DNA of 64,000 nt. Origin: Pseudomonas sp. AB6. GTDB lineage: Bacteria > Pseudomonadota > Gammaproteobacteria > Pseudomonadales > Pseudomonadaceae. The notes beneath the pieces were generated by a model, which searched no databases, was not told the DNA's origin, and saw only the letters and a list, made by a program, of their open reading frames with translations. The position numbers and the translations under genes are program-made. Position 1 is the first letter of the stretch, and each line of letters opens with the position of its first letter. The DNA is taken from positions 841,501-905,500 of the forward strand of contig NZ_JAVIWJ010000001.1 of the NCBI RefSeq assembly GCF_034314105.1, written 5' to 3'. This document shows positions 34,614 to 44,047 of this stretch, one piece after another.

Positions 34614-35201
34614 TTATGACTCCTGGATCTCACTTTGATCTTTCGCCAAGCGCCGTTGCTGGGATTGTCGTTGCAGAATGTGTCTGGCAAGCAGCTGTCG
34701 TTGAGCATCCGAGAGGTCTTCGAACTCGGTACCGATTTCGAAACTGCCAATTTCATGGGCGTCACAGTGCGTGACTTTCGCGTTCACCATAAGGCCTCTT
34801 GCCTCGGGTAATAACACCATCTTAATCGACAGTTGAGTGCCCGCCGGAATAGGTAGCGGATGATGGAACTGCACACCGCCTTCGGACAGCTTTACCCGTT
34901 GGGGCTCGCCTACGCTGCCTAGAGCGGTATGTGCAACCACTTGCCCAAGTAAATCGATACGCCTGCTCAGGGCTTTCAGAAAGCTATTCAGCACGCGGTC
35001 TTTTTCGCCAAGCTGGCGCAGCAAATGCTGAGACTCGAACTCGCTGACATGCAGCTCGCTGAGCAGACCGAACAAAATGGATGTGTCCTGCGCGGGCGCC
35101 TTATGGCCTGGGTCAGAGCCGGTTGTATGGTTTATTTCCAGTGCGATCGTGTCCTCGATACGGTAGTATTCGCGGCGATCTTCTTCATCTAATGTCGACA
35201 T
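34614..35201 (-). CDS. PilZ domain protein (195 aa)
   Basis: It starts with REYYRIEDTIALEI, a variant of the c-di-GMP RxxxR motif, and ends in a PilZ barrel (VKLSEGGVQFHHPLPIPAGTQL, then IGTEFEDLSDAQRQLLARHILQ). A helical insert of about 70 residues lies between them. The DxSxxG motif is only partly kept (KLSEGG), so c-di-GMP binding should be tested rather than assumed. Upstream of, and divergent from, lolC. Confidence 0.78.
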   Translation of the reverse strand: MSTLDEEDRREYYRIEDTIALEINHTTGSDPGHKAPAQDTSILFGLLSELHVSEFESQHLLRQLGEKDRVLNSFLKALSRRIDLLGQVVAHTALGSVGEPQRVKLSEGGVQFHHPLPIPAGTQLSIKMVLLPEARGLMVNAKVTHCDAHEIGSFEIGTEFEDLSDAQRQLLARHILQRQSQQRRLAKDQSEIQES

Positions 35202-35294
35202 GGCGAACCCATGGTAGCGGCGGTGGTCTGAGTGTAAGGCTGCTCGTTGAGCCTCGCCACAAGGACGTTCCTATTCCTGCGAACAAGCCCCTAA

Positions 35295-36545
35295 ATGTTC
35301 AGACCTCTTTTTGTATTTATTGGCACGCGTTATACCCGTGCGAAACGTCGTAATCATTTTGTCTCTTTCATTTCCCTGACGTCGATGATCGGCCTTGCCC
35401 TTGGCGTGGTTGTGATGATTGTCGTGTTGTCGGTGATGAATGGGTTCGATCATGAGATGCGAACCCGCGTCCTCGGCATGGTGCCCCACGCCACGATTGA
35501 GGGTGATCAACCTATCAACGACTGGCATGCACTGGCTGAAAAGGTCAAGGCGCACCCTGAGGTGCAGGCGGTTGCGCCTTTTACTCAAATGCAGGGATTG
35601 CTGACCAGCAACGGCAAAGTGCAGAAGGTATTACTGGACGCGATCGATCCCGTCGAGGAGCGAAAAGTCTCCATTATCGATAACTTCATGCAGCAGGGTC
35701 GCCTCGACGAGCTGACGCCGGGCAGCTTCGGGATTGTGATCGGTGACAAGGCCGCCACCAACCTCGGTGTGGGCATGGGCGACAAGGTCACGTTCGTTAC
35801 CCCGGAAGTCACCGTAACGCCCGGTGGCATCTTTCCGAGAATGAAGCGTTTTACTGTGGTCGGTATTTTTCACGTCGGCGCTGGCGAGCTGGATGGTTAC
35901 CTCGGCCTGACCAACCTGACTGATTTGGCGCGTCTGCATCGCTGGAAGCCAAATCAGGTGCAAGGGTTGCGTCTCAAGTTTGATGACTTGTTTCAGGCGC
36001 CACGCGTTGCATGGGAAATTGCTCAGAAGCTGGGCGATCACGAGTTTTATGCCCGTGACTGGACCCGCACCCATGGCAATCTGTATCAAGCGATCCGTAT
36101 GGAAAAAGCCATGATCGGTCTGTTATTGCTGCTGATCGTCGCGGTTGCGGCGTTCAACATCATTTCTACGCTGGTGATGGTGGTCAACGATAAAAAGGGC
36201 GATATCGCGATCTTGCGTACTCTTGGCGCCACACCTGGGCAAATCATGGGTATTTTCATGGTCCAAGGCACGGTCATTGGTGTTGTCGGGACGTTGATTG
36301 GCGCGCTGGTCGGCATCTTTGCCGCACTTAATGTCAGCGCAGCCATTTCCGCCCTAGAAGGCCTGATCGGTCACAAGTTTCTCAGTTCAGATGTCTACTT
36401 CATCGACTATCTGCCGTCCCAGCTGATGGCTGAAGATGTGGTTCTGGTCTGCGGTGCCGCGTTGGTTTTGAGTTTTCTCGCCACCTTATATCCAGCCTGG
36501 CGTGCCGCGCGCACCCAGCCGGCGGAGGCGTTACGTTATGAGTGA
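35295..36545 (+). CDS. lolC: Lipoprotein-releasing system permease LolC
   Basis: A 416-residue inner-membrane protein with four transmembrane helices: one at residues 22-48, a large periplasmic domain, and three in the C-terminal FtsX-type permease domain. With LolD and LolE it extracts outer-membrane lipoproteins and passes them to LolA. Its stop codon overlaps the start of lolD. It is strikingly similar to LolE, including the start MFRPL, so the C/E assignment rests on gene order. Confidence 0.93.
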   Translation: MFRPLFVFIGTRYTRAKRRNHFVSFISLTSMIGLALGVVVMIVVLSVMNGFDHEMRTRVLGMVPHATIEGDQPINDWHALAEKVKAHPEVQAVAPFTQMQGLLTSNGKVQKVLLDAIDPVEERKVSIIDNFMQQGRLDELTPGSFGIVIGDKAATNLGVGMGDKVTFVTPEVTVTPGGIFPRMKRFTVVGIFHVGAGELDGYLGLTNLTDLARLHRWKPNQVQGLRLKFDDLFQAPRVAWEIAQKLGDHEFYARDWTRTHGNLYQAIRMEKAMIGLLLLLIVAVAAFNIISTLVMVVNDKKGDIAILRTLGATPGQIMGIFMVQGTVIGVVGTLIGALVGIFAALNVSAAISALEGLIGHKFLSSDVYFIDYLPSQLMAEDVVLVCGAALVLSFLATLYPAWRAARTQPAEALRYE

Positions 36546-37236
36546 GTCGGGCATGAGTGATAAAGCAGTGCTGAGTTGCCGCAATCTAGGCAAATCCTAC
36601 GAGGAGGGCCCGGAGTCTGTGGTGGTCCTATCGGACTTGCAGTTGGAATTGCACCCTGGCGAGCGCGTGGCGATTGTCGGCAGCTCGGGCTCCGGTAAAA
36701 GTACGCTGCTCAATTTGTTGGGCGGTTTGGATACTCCTTCGCAAGGCAGTGTGTGGCTGGCGGGCGAAGAGCTGTCGGCGTTGGGTGAAAAAGCTCGCGG
36801 GCTGCTGCGCAACCGGTCGCTGGGTTTTGTGTACCAGTTCCACCACTTGCTGCCTGAATTTACCGCATTGGAAAACGTCTGTATGCCGCTTTTGATCGGC
36901 CGTACGGCGATCCCGGAAGCACGCCAACGCGCTACCGTCTTGCTGCAACGCGTGGGGCTTGGGCATCGGCTGGCGCATAAACCGTCAGAGTTGTCCGGTG
37001 GCGAGCGGCAACGCGTGGCGATTGCCCGGGCGTTAGTCAATCAGCCGGGTCTGGTAATGCTCGACGAACCCACGGGTAACCTCGATCAACACACGGCTCA
37101 GGGGATTCAAGATTTGATGCTGGAGCTCAGCACCTCGTCGCGCACGGCGTTTTTGGTGGTGACTCATGACATGAATCTGGCCAGCCAGATGGACCGTGTA
37201 TTGCGCCTTGAAGAAGGTCGACTGGTCGAAGGCTGA
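36538..37236 (+). CDS. lolD: Lipoprotein-releasing ATPase LolD
   Basis: A 232-residue ABC ATPase energising LolCE. Walker [13 protein letters not shown]-loop [12 protein letters not shown], signature [15 protein letters not shown], Walker [13 protein letters not shown], and H-loop VVTHDMNLA are all present. The ATG at 36538 overlaps the end of lolC by eight bases; an in-frame ATG at 36553 gives the 227-residue form common in relatives and may be the true start. Confidence 0.95.
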   Translation: MSESGMSDKAVLSCRNLGKSYEEGPESVVVLSDLQLELHPGERVAIVGSSGSGKSTLLNLLGGLDTPSQGSVWLAGEELSALGEKARGLLRNRSLGFVYQFHHLLPEFTALENVCMPLLIGRTAIPEARQRATVLLQRVGLGHRLAHKPSELSGGERQRVAIARALVNQPGLVMLDEPTGNLDQHTAQGIQDLMLELSTSSRTAFLVVTHDMNLASQMDRVLRLEEGRLVEG

Positions 37237-37243
37237 CCCATCA

Positions 37244-37269
37244 ACCCGACGCCCCTGACGGCGTCGGGT
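37244..37269 (+). terminator. Perfect hairpin between lolD and lolE
   Basis: Arms ACCCGACGCC and GGCGTCGGGT around CCTGAC form a 10-bp stem 8 bases after lolD and 27 bases before lolE. Without a T-run it more likely adjusts lolE expression or message stability than ends the transcript. Confidence 0.6.
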
Positions 37270-37296
37270 CTCCACACTTTTTACGGTGCTCCGCGA

Positions 37297-38544
37297 ATGT
37301 TCAGACCGTTATCGATCTTTATTGGCATGCGCTATACCCGCGCCAAGCGCCGCAATCATTTTATTTCGTTTATTTCCATGACCTCGATGATCGGCCTTGC
37401 GTTGGGGGTTCTGGCTATGATCGTTGTGTTGTCGGTCATGAACGGCTTTCAGCGTGAGATGAGTTCGAGGATTCTCGGCATGGTGCCGCACGCCGTCATT
37501 GATGGCGTGACGCCGCTAAATGACTGGAAGCCCGTGGCGACAGCGGCACTGAAGAATCCTGAAGTGACCGCTGCCGTTCCGTTTACCGAAATGGACGGCA
37601 TGTTCTCGTATAAGGGATCGATGCAGCCGATTCAGGTTAGCGGCGTCGATCCAGCGCTGGAACACCAAGTATCGATTGTTGCCCAACACATCACTCAAGG
37701 CCGTCTGGAAGACCTTAAGGCGGGAGCGTTTGGTGTTGTGGTAGGTGAAATAACCGCCAGACGGTTTCGTTTGAATGTAGGCGACAAAGTTACCCTGATC
37801 GTCCCGGAAGCCAGCGCCTCGGCGGCTGGCGGCATTACACCGCGCCTGCAGCGTCTGACAGTGGTTGGCGTGTTCAAGGTCGGCGCCGAACTCGACGGCA
37901 CGATGGCTTTGATCAACGTGGCTGACGCTGCGCAAATACAGCATTGGCAGCCGAATCAAGTGCAAGGCGTGCGGTTGGCGCTAAAAGATTTATACACCGC
38001 TCCCCAAGTGTCGGCGTCAGTCGTTGCCGGTTTGGGCGCTGATTATCGGGCCGATGACTGGACCCATACTCAAGGCAGTCTGTTCAGCGCCATGAAGATG
38101 GAAAAGACCATGATCGGTCTATTGCTGCTGATGATTGTGGCCGTCGCGGCCTTCAACATTATCGCGACGTTGATCATGGTGGTTAATGATAAGGGCGCCG
38201 ACATCGCGATTCTGCGTACGATCGGCGCCACGCCTGGACAGATCATGACCATTTTCATGGTTCAGGGCACCGTTATCGGGATCGTAGGCACGTTGATCGG
38301 CGGTGTTCTGGGGGTCATTGCTGCGATCAATGTCAGTGCGATGGTTGGCTGGTTGGAGCGAGTCAGCGGTCAGCATATCTTCAGTTCGGACGTATACTTC
38401 GTTAATAACTTGCCTTCCCAATTGCAGGGCGGCGATGTCGTTTTGATTTGCAGCGCCGGGTTTATCTTGAGCTTTCTGGCTACCCTGTACCCAGCCTGGC
38501 GGGCGGCCCAGATCCAGCCAGCATATGCTCTGCGGTACGAGTGA
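37297..38544 (+). CDS. lolE: Lipoprotein-releasing system permease LolE
   Basis: A 415-residue partner of LolC with the same layout: helix 1 at residues 22-48 ([14 protein letters not shown] region), periplasmic domain, and three C-terminal helices including [20 protein letters not shown]. It shares long identical stretches with LolC, such as the region after [11 protein letters not shown], consistent with an old duplication. The C-terminus AWRAAQIQPAYALRYE is also alike. Confidence 0.93.
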   Translation: MFRPLSIFIGMRYTRAKRRNHFISFISMTSMIGLALGVLAMIVVLSVMNGFQREMSSRILGMVPHAVIDGVTPLNDWKPVATAALKNPEVTAAVPFTEMDGMFSYKGSMQPIQVSGVDPALEHQVSIVAQHITQGRLEDLKAGAFGVVVGEITARRFRLNVGDKVTLIVPEASASAAGGITPRLQRLTVVGVFKVGAELDGTMALINVADAAQIQHWQPNQVQGVRLALKDLYTAPQVSASVVAGLGADYRADDWTHTQGSLFSAMKMEKTMIGLLLLMIVAVAAFNIIATLIMVVNDKGADIAILRTIGATPGQIMTIFMVQGTVIGIVGTLIGGVLGVIAAINVSAMVGWLERVSGQHIFSSDVYFVNNLPSQLQGGDVVLICSAGFILSFLATLYPAWRAAQIQPAYALRYE

Positions 38545-38817
38545 TATTTGGGTATTAGAGATTCTATATGGAGAGTTTATGTCTGCGCTTTCCGTTTGTT
38601 TGTCGCTATAGGGACGTCTGCGTTAAGTCTGCCCTGGCTGGCCTAGGTAGATGAAGTGTCTAGTTTTGGTCAGCAAGGCTGGCGGCCTTGAATGCTTGCA
38701 ATATCCCGGACATTATCAGGCGGTAATCGTGAGTAAGGATCGAGATCCTCGACGAGACGCTGAAAATCAAGGGCAAACCCTATAAACTCGTCGGGATAAA
38801 TTAGTCAGGTCTATGTT
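38545..38817. other. Structured leader upstream of queF
   Basis: 273 non-coding bases. AGGATCGAGATCCT (38737-38750) is followed by CGACGAG (38750-38756) pairing with CTCGTCG (38787-38793), with AGGG-CAAA-CCCT (38770-38781) nested inside. One frame across the stem reads RIEILDETLKIKGKPYK and ends at a stop codon, without a start, so the region could be a gene tail left after deletion. It does not match a preQ1 riboswitch that I can recognise. Confidence 0.4.
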
Positions 38818-39648
38818 ATGTATCCCGCAGCCGAACATTCGCCGCTGGGCAAGTCCAGTGAATACATTGCTACTTATAAGCCGTCATTGTTGTTCCAGAT
38901 TCCGCGTGCCGCGAAATGGGCGGAATTAGGTCTGACGGCCCAGACGTTGCCCTACCAAGGTGTTGACTTCTGGAACTGCTATGAGCTGTCCTGGTTGTTG
39001 CCGTCCGGCAAGCCGGTAGTTGCCGTCGGCGAGTTCAGTATTCCGGCGGACTCTGCGAACATCATAGAATCCAAGTCATTCAAGCTCTACCTCAATTCGC
39101 TGAATCAAACCGTGTTCACTGACGCTGGGACGCTGGTCGCAGTGCTTGAAAAAGACTTGTCGGCAGCCGCAGGTAAGGCAGTGGGCGTGCGTATTCGCAG
39201 TCTGGCGGAGATTGAAAGCGAAGGGTTGGCATCGCTGCCAGGCGCTTGCATCGATGACTTGGATATCAGTGTCAGCAGTTATGAGGCCCCACGCCCCGAA
39301 TTACTGCGTTTCGATGAATCGCGGGTGGTGGAAGAAAGCCTGCACAGTCATTTGCTTAAATCCAACTGTCCAGTCACCAGTCAACCCGACTGGGGCAGCG
39401 TTGTTGTTGAGTACCGCGGGTTGGCGCTCGATCCTGCAAGCCTGTTGGCTTATATCGTTAGCTTTCGTCAGCATTCCGATTTTCACGAGCAATGCGTCGA
39501 GCGAATTTTTCTTGATCTGCACCATCTTTTAAAACCGGAAAAGTTGACGGTTTACGCGCGTTACGTGCGGCGGGGCGGGTTAGATATCAATCCCTACCGC
39601 AGCACTGAATCGATTCGTTATGAGAATCGCCGGCTGGCGCGGCAGTAA
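38818..39648 (+). CDS. queF: NADPH-dependent 7-cyano-7-deazaguanine reductase QueF
   Basis: A 276-residue type II QueF that reduces preQ0 to preQ1 in queuosine synthesis. The catalytic Cys184 is in [15 protein letters not shown]. The QueF motif [14 protein letters not shown] lies in the other half of the tandem T-fold, and [14 protein letters not shown] carries substrate-binding residues. Length fits the bimodular form. A strong bidirectional terminator follows. Confidence 0.95.
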   Translation: MYPAAEHSPLGKSSEYIATYKPSLLFQIPRAAKWAELGLTAQTLPYQGVDFWNCYELSWLLPSGKPVVAVGEFSIPADSANIIESKSFKLYLNSLNQTVFTDAGTLVAVLEKDLSAAAGKAVGVRIRSLAEIESEGLASLPGACIDDLDISVSSYEAPRPELLRFDESRVVEESLHSHLLKSNCPVTSQPDWGSVVVEYRGLALDPASLLAYIVSFRQHSDFHEQCVERIFLDLHHLLKPEKLTVYARYVRRGGLDINPYRSTESIRYENRRLARQ

Positions 39649-39650
39649 AT

Positions 39651-39679
39651 AAAAAACCCGTCGCTGAACGGGTTTTTTT
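39651..39679. terminator. Bidirectional terminator between queF and DUF4404 gene
   Basis: AAAAAACCCGT and ACGGGTTTTTT pair perfectly around CGCTGA. The A- and T-runs serve both converging genes. Confidence 0.92.
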
Positions 39680-39703
39680 ACAGAAAATCAAACCTCAAAA
39701 AAT

Positions 39704-39967
39704 TTAAATTCCAATATTGCCGAGGGTTTGCACAATATTGCGCAGTGTCACGGCAATAGCAGGGTGCTTTAGTTCGAAGCGCTCAACAGCAAGGTTGACG
39801 CCGTCGGACAGACTTGCGTCCTGAGTCATCGATTCCAGTTGGATTTTATCCTCGATTTGCATTATCAGATCGTGCAGATTCTGACGTTCAGATTCTGAAA
39901 GCGGTGGATTTTTCTCCAATTGCTCGCGCAAAGTATTGAGTTGGTCTTGCAGTTCGCGGGCAGGCAT
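39704..39967 (-). CDS. DUF4404 family protein
   Basis: An 87-residue helical protein (MPARELQDQLNTLREQLEKN...), probably a short coiled coil followed by a C-terminal amphipathic helix ending LGNIGI. No function is known for the family. GGGAG precedes the ATG at 39967; a longer frame is rejected. The position beside queF is conserved in pseudomonads. Confidence 0.82.
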   Translation of the reverse strand: MPARELQDQLNTLREQLEKNPPLSESERQNLHDLIMQIEDKIQLESMTQDASLSDGVNLAVERFELKHPAIAVTLRNIVQTLGNIGI

Positions 39968-40090
39968 AGCGTGCTCCCTTTTATGGATAGGCTCTGGCAT
40001 GGACCCTTGCACAGGGCTAAAAGGTCCTTGATGTGCGTAAGACTAATCCACTCCGCTTCTAAGTGCATGATCTTGATCAAACAGATCTGA

Positions 40091-40753
40091 TTAGGGCTTC
40101 TCACCCTTCGTCCGACGCAAGGTGATGTCTGCAAGGCACGACGCTAGTTCGCCCACGTGATCTATCACAGAATGGACGCCAAGGCTGTATAGCTGCAGGG
40201 TGGCCTGGCCTCGCCGGTATTCGCGCTCGGCATCATTAAGTGCGTGCCAATCTTTGGGTGACAAACCGCAAAGTGGGCCGCAGGTTGCCAAGCCGACAGT
40301 CCAAAGCCCTGCATTTAGCGCTGACTGCAGCAGCCGTGGGTCGCCGCTGACTAAGACGCATCCGTCCAGCTGCTGCACGTTAAGGCTCATTAACGCTTGC
40401 CAGCAGGCATCAGGTGCCGGCCAGTCTGCGCATGTGCTAGAGCGGACTGCCGGTTTGATCCAGCTTCCTAGTGGCCTGGCGAGAAGATGGCTTAAGTTTT
40501 CGGGTAATTCATCCATCCAGGCGCAGGGCACCCCTTGGCGATTAAGTGTTTGCAAAATCGCTAGGGACCCAAGCGTGATGCTGGCGTACTCATCGAGCTT
40601 ATCGACTTGGCTTTCGAGTTGAGCGTTGAGGGCACTACTGGTCGACGACGATGCGCAAGCGCCAAAGTCCACTAAGCAGCCGCTGAGGCCGAAAAGCAGC
40701 GCGGTGAAGGTGGGAGCGGGTGCAGTCAAATGTAGGGCGTGTGGCGCAGGCAT
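40091..40753 (-). CDS. HAD-like (phosphonatase-type) protein without catalytic Asp
   Basis: A 220-residue protein with the overall HAD layout. Motif I region is LLFGLSGCLVDFG, where active enzymes have FDLDGTLVD. A cap-like segment follows, then VLVSGDPRLLQSALNAGLWTVGL corresponding to the motif III/IV region. The nucleophilic Asp is replaced by Gly and the acid/base Asp by Ser, so phosphatase activity is unlikely. It may be a binding or regulatory protein. The gene is intact and lies in a conserved neighbourhood. Confidence 0.7.
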   Translation of the reverse strand: MPAPHALHLTAPAPTFTALLFGLSGCLVDFGACASSSTSSALNAQLESQVDKLDEYASITLGSLAILQTLNRQGVPCAWMDELPENLSHLLARPLGSWIKPAVRSSTCADWPAPDACWQALMSLNVQQLDGCVLVSGDPRLLQSALNAGLWTVGLATCGPLCGLSPKDWHALNDAEREYRRGQATLQLYSLGVHSVIDHVGELASCLADITLRRTKGEKP

Positions 40754-40953
40754 AGTGGCGTCCCTGAAATATTCTCCTACGCTACGGAGCCTTTGTGACA
40801 GTTAGATGAATGCTATATGAGCACGGAGCTATCGATTTTGTGCATTAGCACTATCAGTGCCAGAGAGGCTGCCAAAAATGTTGCCGAAGGCTTTATACTG
40901 CTGACCTTGACGTGCAGGGCAAGAGCCCGACCCATTAACTAGGAGTGTTAGCT

Positions 40954-41655
40954 ATGCCCGTGACTGGTGCAGGCTTTATCAATCGTCTGGCTCTACTGTG
41001 CTTTATCGGCGGTGTAGCACTGGTCCCTTCGGCAGCCCAAGCGGCGGATGAAGATCCGTGGGAAGGCGTCAACCGCGTAATATTTCGCTTCAATGACACG
41101 CTTGATATGTATGCGCTAAAACCTCTGGCCCAGGGGTATGAGTTCATCACTCCGCGATTCGTTGAAGATGGTATCCATAACTTCTTCAACAATATCGGCG
41201 ACGTCCGCAACTTTGCTAACGATGTCCTGCAAGCCAAACCACACGCCGCTGGGGTCGACACAGCGCGCTTGCTGTTGAACACCACGTTGGGTGTTGCTGG
41301 TTTCATTGACGTCGGTACTCGAATGGGTTTGCAGCGTAATGACGAAGACTTCGGTCAGACCCTGGGTTACTGGGGTGTTTCCAGCGGTCCCTACGTGATG
41401 CTGCCGTTGCTAGGCCCAAGCACCGTGCGTGATGGCCTTGCCAGGTTCCCTGATACCTACGACTCGCCTTACCACTACATGAATGATATCTCCTGGCGTA
41501 ACTCGCTTGAGGCGCTGGATATTGTCGATACCCGCGCCAGCCTGCTGTCGGCTGAGAAGTTGATCAATGGTGACAAGTATACGTTCATCCGTAATGCTTA
41601 CTTGCAAAGCCGCGAGTTCAAGGTAAAAGACGGAAAGGTCAAAGACGATTTCTAA
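40954..41655 (+). CDS. mlaA: Outer-membrane lipid-asymmetry protein MlaA (VacJ)
   Basis: A 233-residue protein. A signal peptide (GFINRLALLCFIGGVALVPSAAQAAD) precedes the MlaA domain: DPWEGVNRVIFRFND, LLNTTLGVAGFIDVGTRMG and FGQTLGYWGVSSGPYVMLPLLGPS. MlaA removes phospholipids from the outer leaflet and hands them to MlaC. A lipobox Cys is not evident at the cleavage site, although E. coli MlaA is a lipoprotein. ATG 40954 has AGGAG at the right distance; an upstream GTG is rejected. Confidence 0.93.
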   Translation: MPVTGAGFINRLALLCFIGGVALVPSAAQAADEDPWEGVNRVIFRFNDTLDMYALKPLAQGYEFITPRFVEDGIHNFFNNIGDVRNFANDVLQAKPHAAGVDTARLLLNTTLGVAGFIDVGTRMGLQRNDEDFGQTLGYWGVSSGPYVMLPLLGPSTVRDGLARFPDTYDSPYHYMNDISWRNSLEALDIVDTRASLLSAEKLINGDKYTFIRNAYLQSREFKVKDGKVKDDF

Positions 41656-41668
41656 TCGTTCTAAATTT

Positions 41669-41698
41669 AAAAAAGGCGACCCTGAGGTCGCCTTTTTT
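41669..41698. terminator. Bidirectional terminator after mlaA
   Basis: AAAAGGCGACC-CTGA-GGTCGCCTTTTTT, a perfect stem with A and T tails, between converging mlaA and the PilZ gene. Confidence 0.92.
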
Positions 41699-41729
41699 AT
41701 TCAATAAGCGCGCAAGGAAAAAAATTGTA

Positions 41730-42029
41730 TCAATTCATCGAAATAATGGTGAGCCCCAGTTTCTGGCCACCGTCTTCCTGAGCCACCAGCCAGACCACTT
41801 CAGTTTTCGCTTCTAATCCTTTGAGGGAAGAATGGTCTGAATCAATGCGTACATTTAGCTTGTCTCCTACATTGAAAGCCCGCGGCACCTGCACCTGCAT
41901 GCCCGAGCTTGACAGGTCTACACAGATTGCAGGAACGACCTGGCCTGCGTACAACAAGGTGATATCGGCATCCACACGCATTCGAATGTAATCTCTCTTT
42001 TCCGTGTAGTCCCGATCATTTTGGCTCAT
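41730..42029 (-). CDS. Single-domain PilZ protein
   Basis: 99 residues forming just a PilZ domain. The N-terminal RDYIRMRVD is a variant of RxxxR and VDLSSSGMQV matches DxSxxG, so c-di-GMP binding is plausible. It is divergent from a response-regulator phosphatase gene. The synteny (mlaA, PilZ, rssB-like, STAS, tal) is the same in other pseudomonads. Confidence 0.88.
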   Translation of the reverse strand: MSQNDRDYTEKRDYIRMRVDADITLLYAGQVVPAICVDLSSSGMQVQVPRAFNVGDKLNVRIDSDHSSLKGLEAKTEVVWLVAQEDGGQKLGLTIISMN

Positions 42030-42298
42030 GGTTAGTCCTTCGATTTAGTTGCTGATTTGTCTGTTCTTATAACTCTCTGTGATTTGTGATGTAAAGACTC
42101 CAAGGCGCCACGGGCATGAGCTTGAAACGCCCGTCGGATGGGAGTACCGTCTGCGCCTTAAAGGGCACCTCTGAATGGCAATATCAGCGATGGTAAAGTC
42201 TGTTGCTGGCGTTTTAGAGAGGCTAGAAGCGAATCCAGTATGCGATCCGGGTGATCCGAATCGCCTACGCCAACCTACCCCTGGCGCCGTTTGCCCAC

Positions 42299-43480
42299 AT
42301 GCAGAAAACCAGTGCCACGCTGCTGATAATCGATGACGACGAAGTAGTGCGAGCGAGCATCGCCGCCTATTTGGAAGACAGTGGCTTCAGTGTCCTGCAA
42401 GCGAGCAATGGCTTGCAGGGCCTTCAGATCTTCGAGCAAAAAAAGCCCGATCTAGTGATCTGCGACCTGCGTATGCCTCAGGTGGGCGGCCTCGAACTTA
42501 TCCGTCAGGTAACAGACCTCGCCCCTGAGATGCCAGTCATCGTCGTTTCCGGCGCTGGTGTTATGAACGATGCTGTCGAGGCTTTGCGTCTGGGCGCGGC
42601 AGATTACTTGGTCAAGCCGCTGGAAGATCTGGCAGTGCTCGAGCATTCAGTGCGTAGAGCCTTGGATCGAGCTCGTTTGCTGCTGGAAAACCAACGCTAT
42701 CGACAAAAGCTCGAAACCGCTAACCGTGAACTCGAAGCTAGTTTGCACTTGCTCCAGGAAGACCAGAACGCTGGTCGCCAGGTGCAGATGAATATGCTGC
42801 CGGTCAATCCGTGGGAGGTAGGCGAGTTCCAGTTCGCGCACGAGATCATTCCGTCGCTGTACCTCTCTGGCGATTTCGTGGACTATTTCCGGGTTGATGA
42901 GCGCCGGGTAGCCTTCTATTTGGCTGACGTATCTGGGCACGGGGCTTCATCAGCATTCGTCACAGTATTGTTGAAATTCATGACGACGCGCTTGATGTTT
43001 GAATTCAAGCGCAACGGCACCATGCCTGACTTCAAGCCTTCAGAAGTGCTAGGTCACATAAATCGTGGATTGATCAACTGCAACCTAGGTAAGCATGTCA
43101 CCATGGTTGGCGGCGTCATAGACGAAGAAACCGGAAAATTGACCTACAGCATCGGAGGCCATTTACCCCTACCGATTATGTACACGCCAACTGAAGTGCA
43201 CTATCTGGAAGGTCGAGGCCTTCCGGTAGGGCTGTTCAATGAGGCAACCTATCAGGATCACGTGTTGGATTTGCCTGAAGCATTCAGTCTGACCTTGCTG
43301 TCCGATGGGATATTGGACCTTTTACCGGGTGATACACTCAAAGAGAAAGAAGCCGTTTTACCTCAGTTGGTGAAAGCGGCAGGCGGCAGCCTGGATGGTC
43401 TGCGTCAAGTGTTTGGATTGGCCACGCTAGGGGAGATGCCGGATGATATCGCCTTGTTGGTGTTGAGCAGGAACCTTTAA
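42299..43480 (+). CDS. rssB: Response regulator with PP2C phosphatase domain (RssB-like)
   Basis: A 393-residue protein: receiver at about 8-125 (IIDDDE, phosphoacceptor in VICDLRMPQVGG, KPLEDL), a coiled-coil linker (RYRQKLETANRELEASLHLLQ), and a SpoIIE/PP2C domain (GDFVDYFRV, ADVSGHGASSAF, LLSDGILDL, PDDIALLVL). It probably dephosphorylates the STAS antagonist encoded next, whose start overlaps its stop by one base. In pseudomonads this pair is linked to sigma-S control; that role here is inferred from synteny. Start at 42299, where the receiver begins. Confidence 0.88.
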   Translation: MQKTSATLLIIDDDEVVRASIAAYLEDSGFSVLQASNGLQGLQIFEQKKPDLVICDLRMPQVGGLELIRQVTDLAPEMPVIVVSGAGVMNDAVEALRLGAADYLVKPLEDLAVLEHSVRRALDRARLLLENQRYRQKLETANRELEASLHLLQEDQNAGRQVQMNMLPVNPWEVGEFQFAHEIIPSLYLSGDFVDYFRVDERRVAFYLADVSGHGASSAFVTVLLKFMTTRLMFEFKRNGTMPDFKPSEVLGHINRGLINCNLGKHVTMVGGVIDEETGKLTYSIGGHLPLPIMYTPTEVHYLEGRGLPVGLFNEATYQDHVLDLPEAFSLTLLSDGILDLLPGDTLKEKEAVLPQLVKAAGGSLDGLRQVFGLATLGEMPDDIALLVLSRNL

Positions 43481-43962
43481 TGAGTACCGGTAGAATCCAG
43501 TTCGCCGAGCAAGCAGGCACGTTTATTCTCAAATTCGTCGGGGAAGTACGACTTACGCTTTGTTCGGCTTTGGATACAACTATTGAAAGAATTTTCACGT
43601 CGCGGAATTTTTCAGCAATCATTATCGATTTGACTGAAACCCGTAGCATAGACAGCACAACGCTCGGCTTGCTGGCCAAGCTGTCGATTATGTCCCGGCA
43701 AAAAGTTGGACTTCTGCCGACTGTCGTCACCACCCACGAAGACATTACTCGGCTATTGCAGTCGATGGGTTTTGATCAGGTATTCAACATCGTCGATCGG
43801 CCGATTCGCTGCCCTGAATCGTTGACGGATTTGCCATCGCAAGATCAATCCGAGGAAGTGGTAAAAGCGAAGGTGTTGGAAGCGCACAAGATTTTAATGG
43901 GCCTCAACGACTCAAATCGTGAAGCGTTTCATGATCTGGTCAATGCCCTTGAGCGGCACTGA
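43480..43962 (+). CDS. rssC: STAS-domain anti-sigma factor antagonist (RssC-like)
   Basis: 160 residues. A STAS domain (about 1-100) contains the phosphorylatable Ser in TRSIDSTTLGLLAKL. A C-terminal tail of about 60 residues (DLPSQDQSEEVV...) is predicted helical. Translationally coupled to the upstream PP2C regulator (TAATG overlap), so the two form a partner-switching pair. Confidence 0.87.
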   Translation: MSTGRIQFAEQAGTFILKFVGEVRLTLCSALDTTIERIFTSRNFSAIIIDLTETRSIDSTTLGLLAKLSIMSRQKVGLLPTVVTTHEDITRLLQSMGFDQVFNIVDRPIRCPESLTDLPSQDQSEEVVKAKVLEAHKILMGLNDSNREAFHDLVNALERH

Positions 43963-44004
43963 GACCCCTAACGCCGCGCGTCAGTAATCACAAATCGCAG
44001 GCGT

Positions 44005-44041
44005 AAAAAAAGGGCGGACCCTCTAGAGGTACCGCCCTTTT
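44005..44041. terminator. Bidirectional terminator between STAS gene and tal
   Basis: A-rich lead, GGGCGG paired with CCGCCC, a second small GACC/GGTA stem around CTCTAGA, and a T-run. The two genes converge here. Confidence 0.85.
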
Positions 44042-44047
44042 GCGCAT

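Noticed and set aside
38737..38793. preQ1 riboswitch upstream of queF
   Set aside because: Stem layout and missing A-rich tail do not match the preQ1 classes I can recall; kept only as an unexplained structured region.
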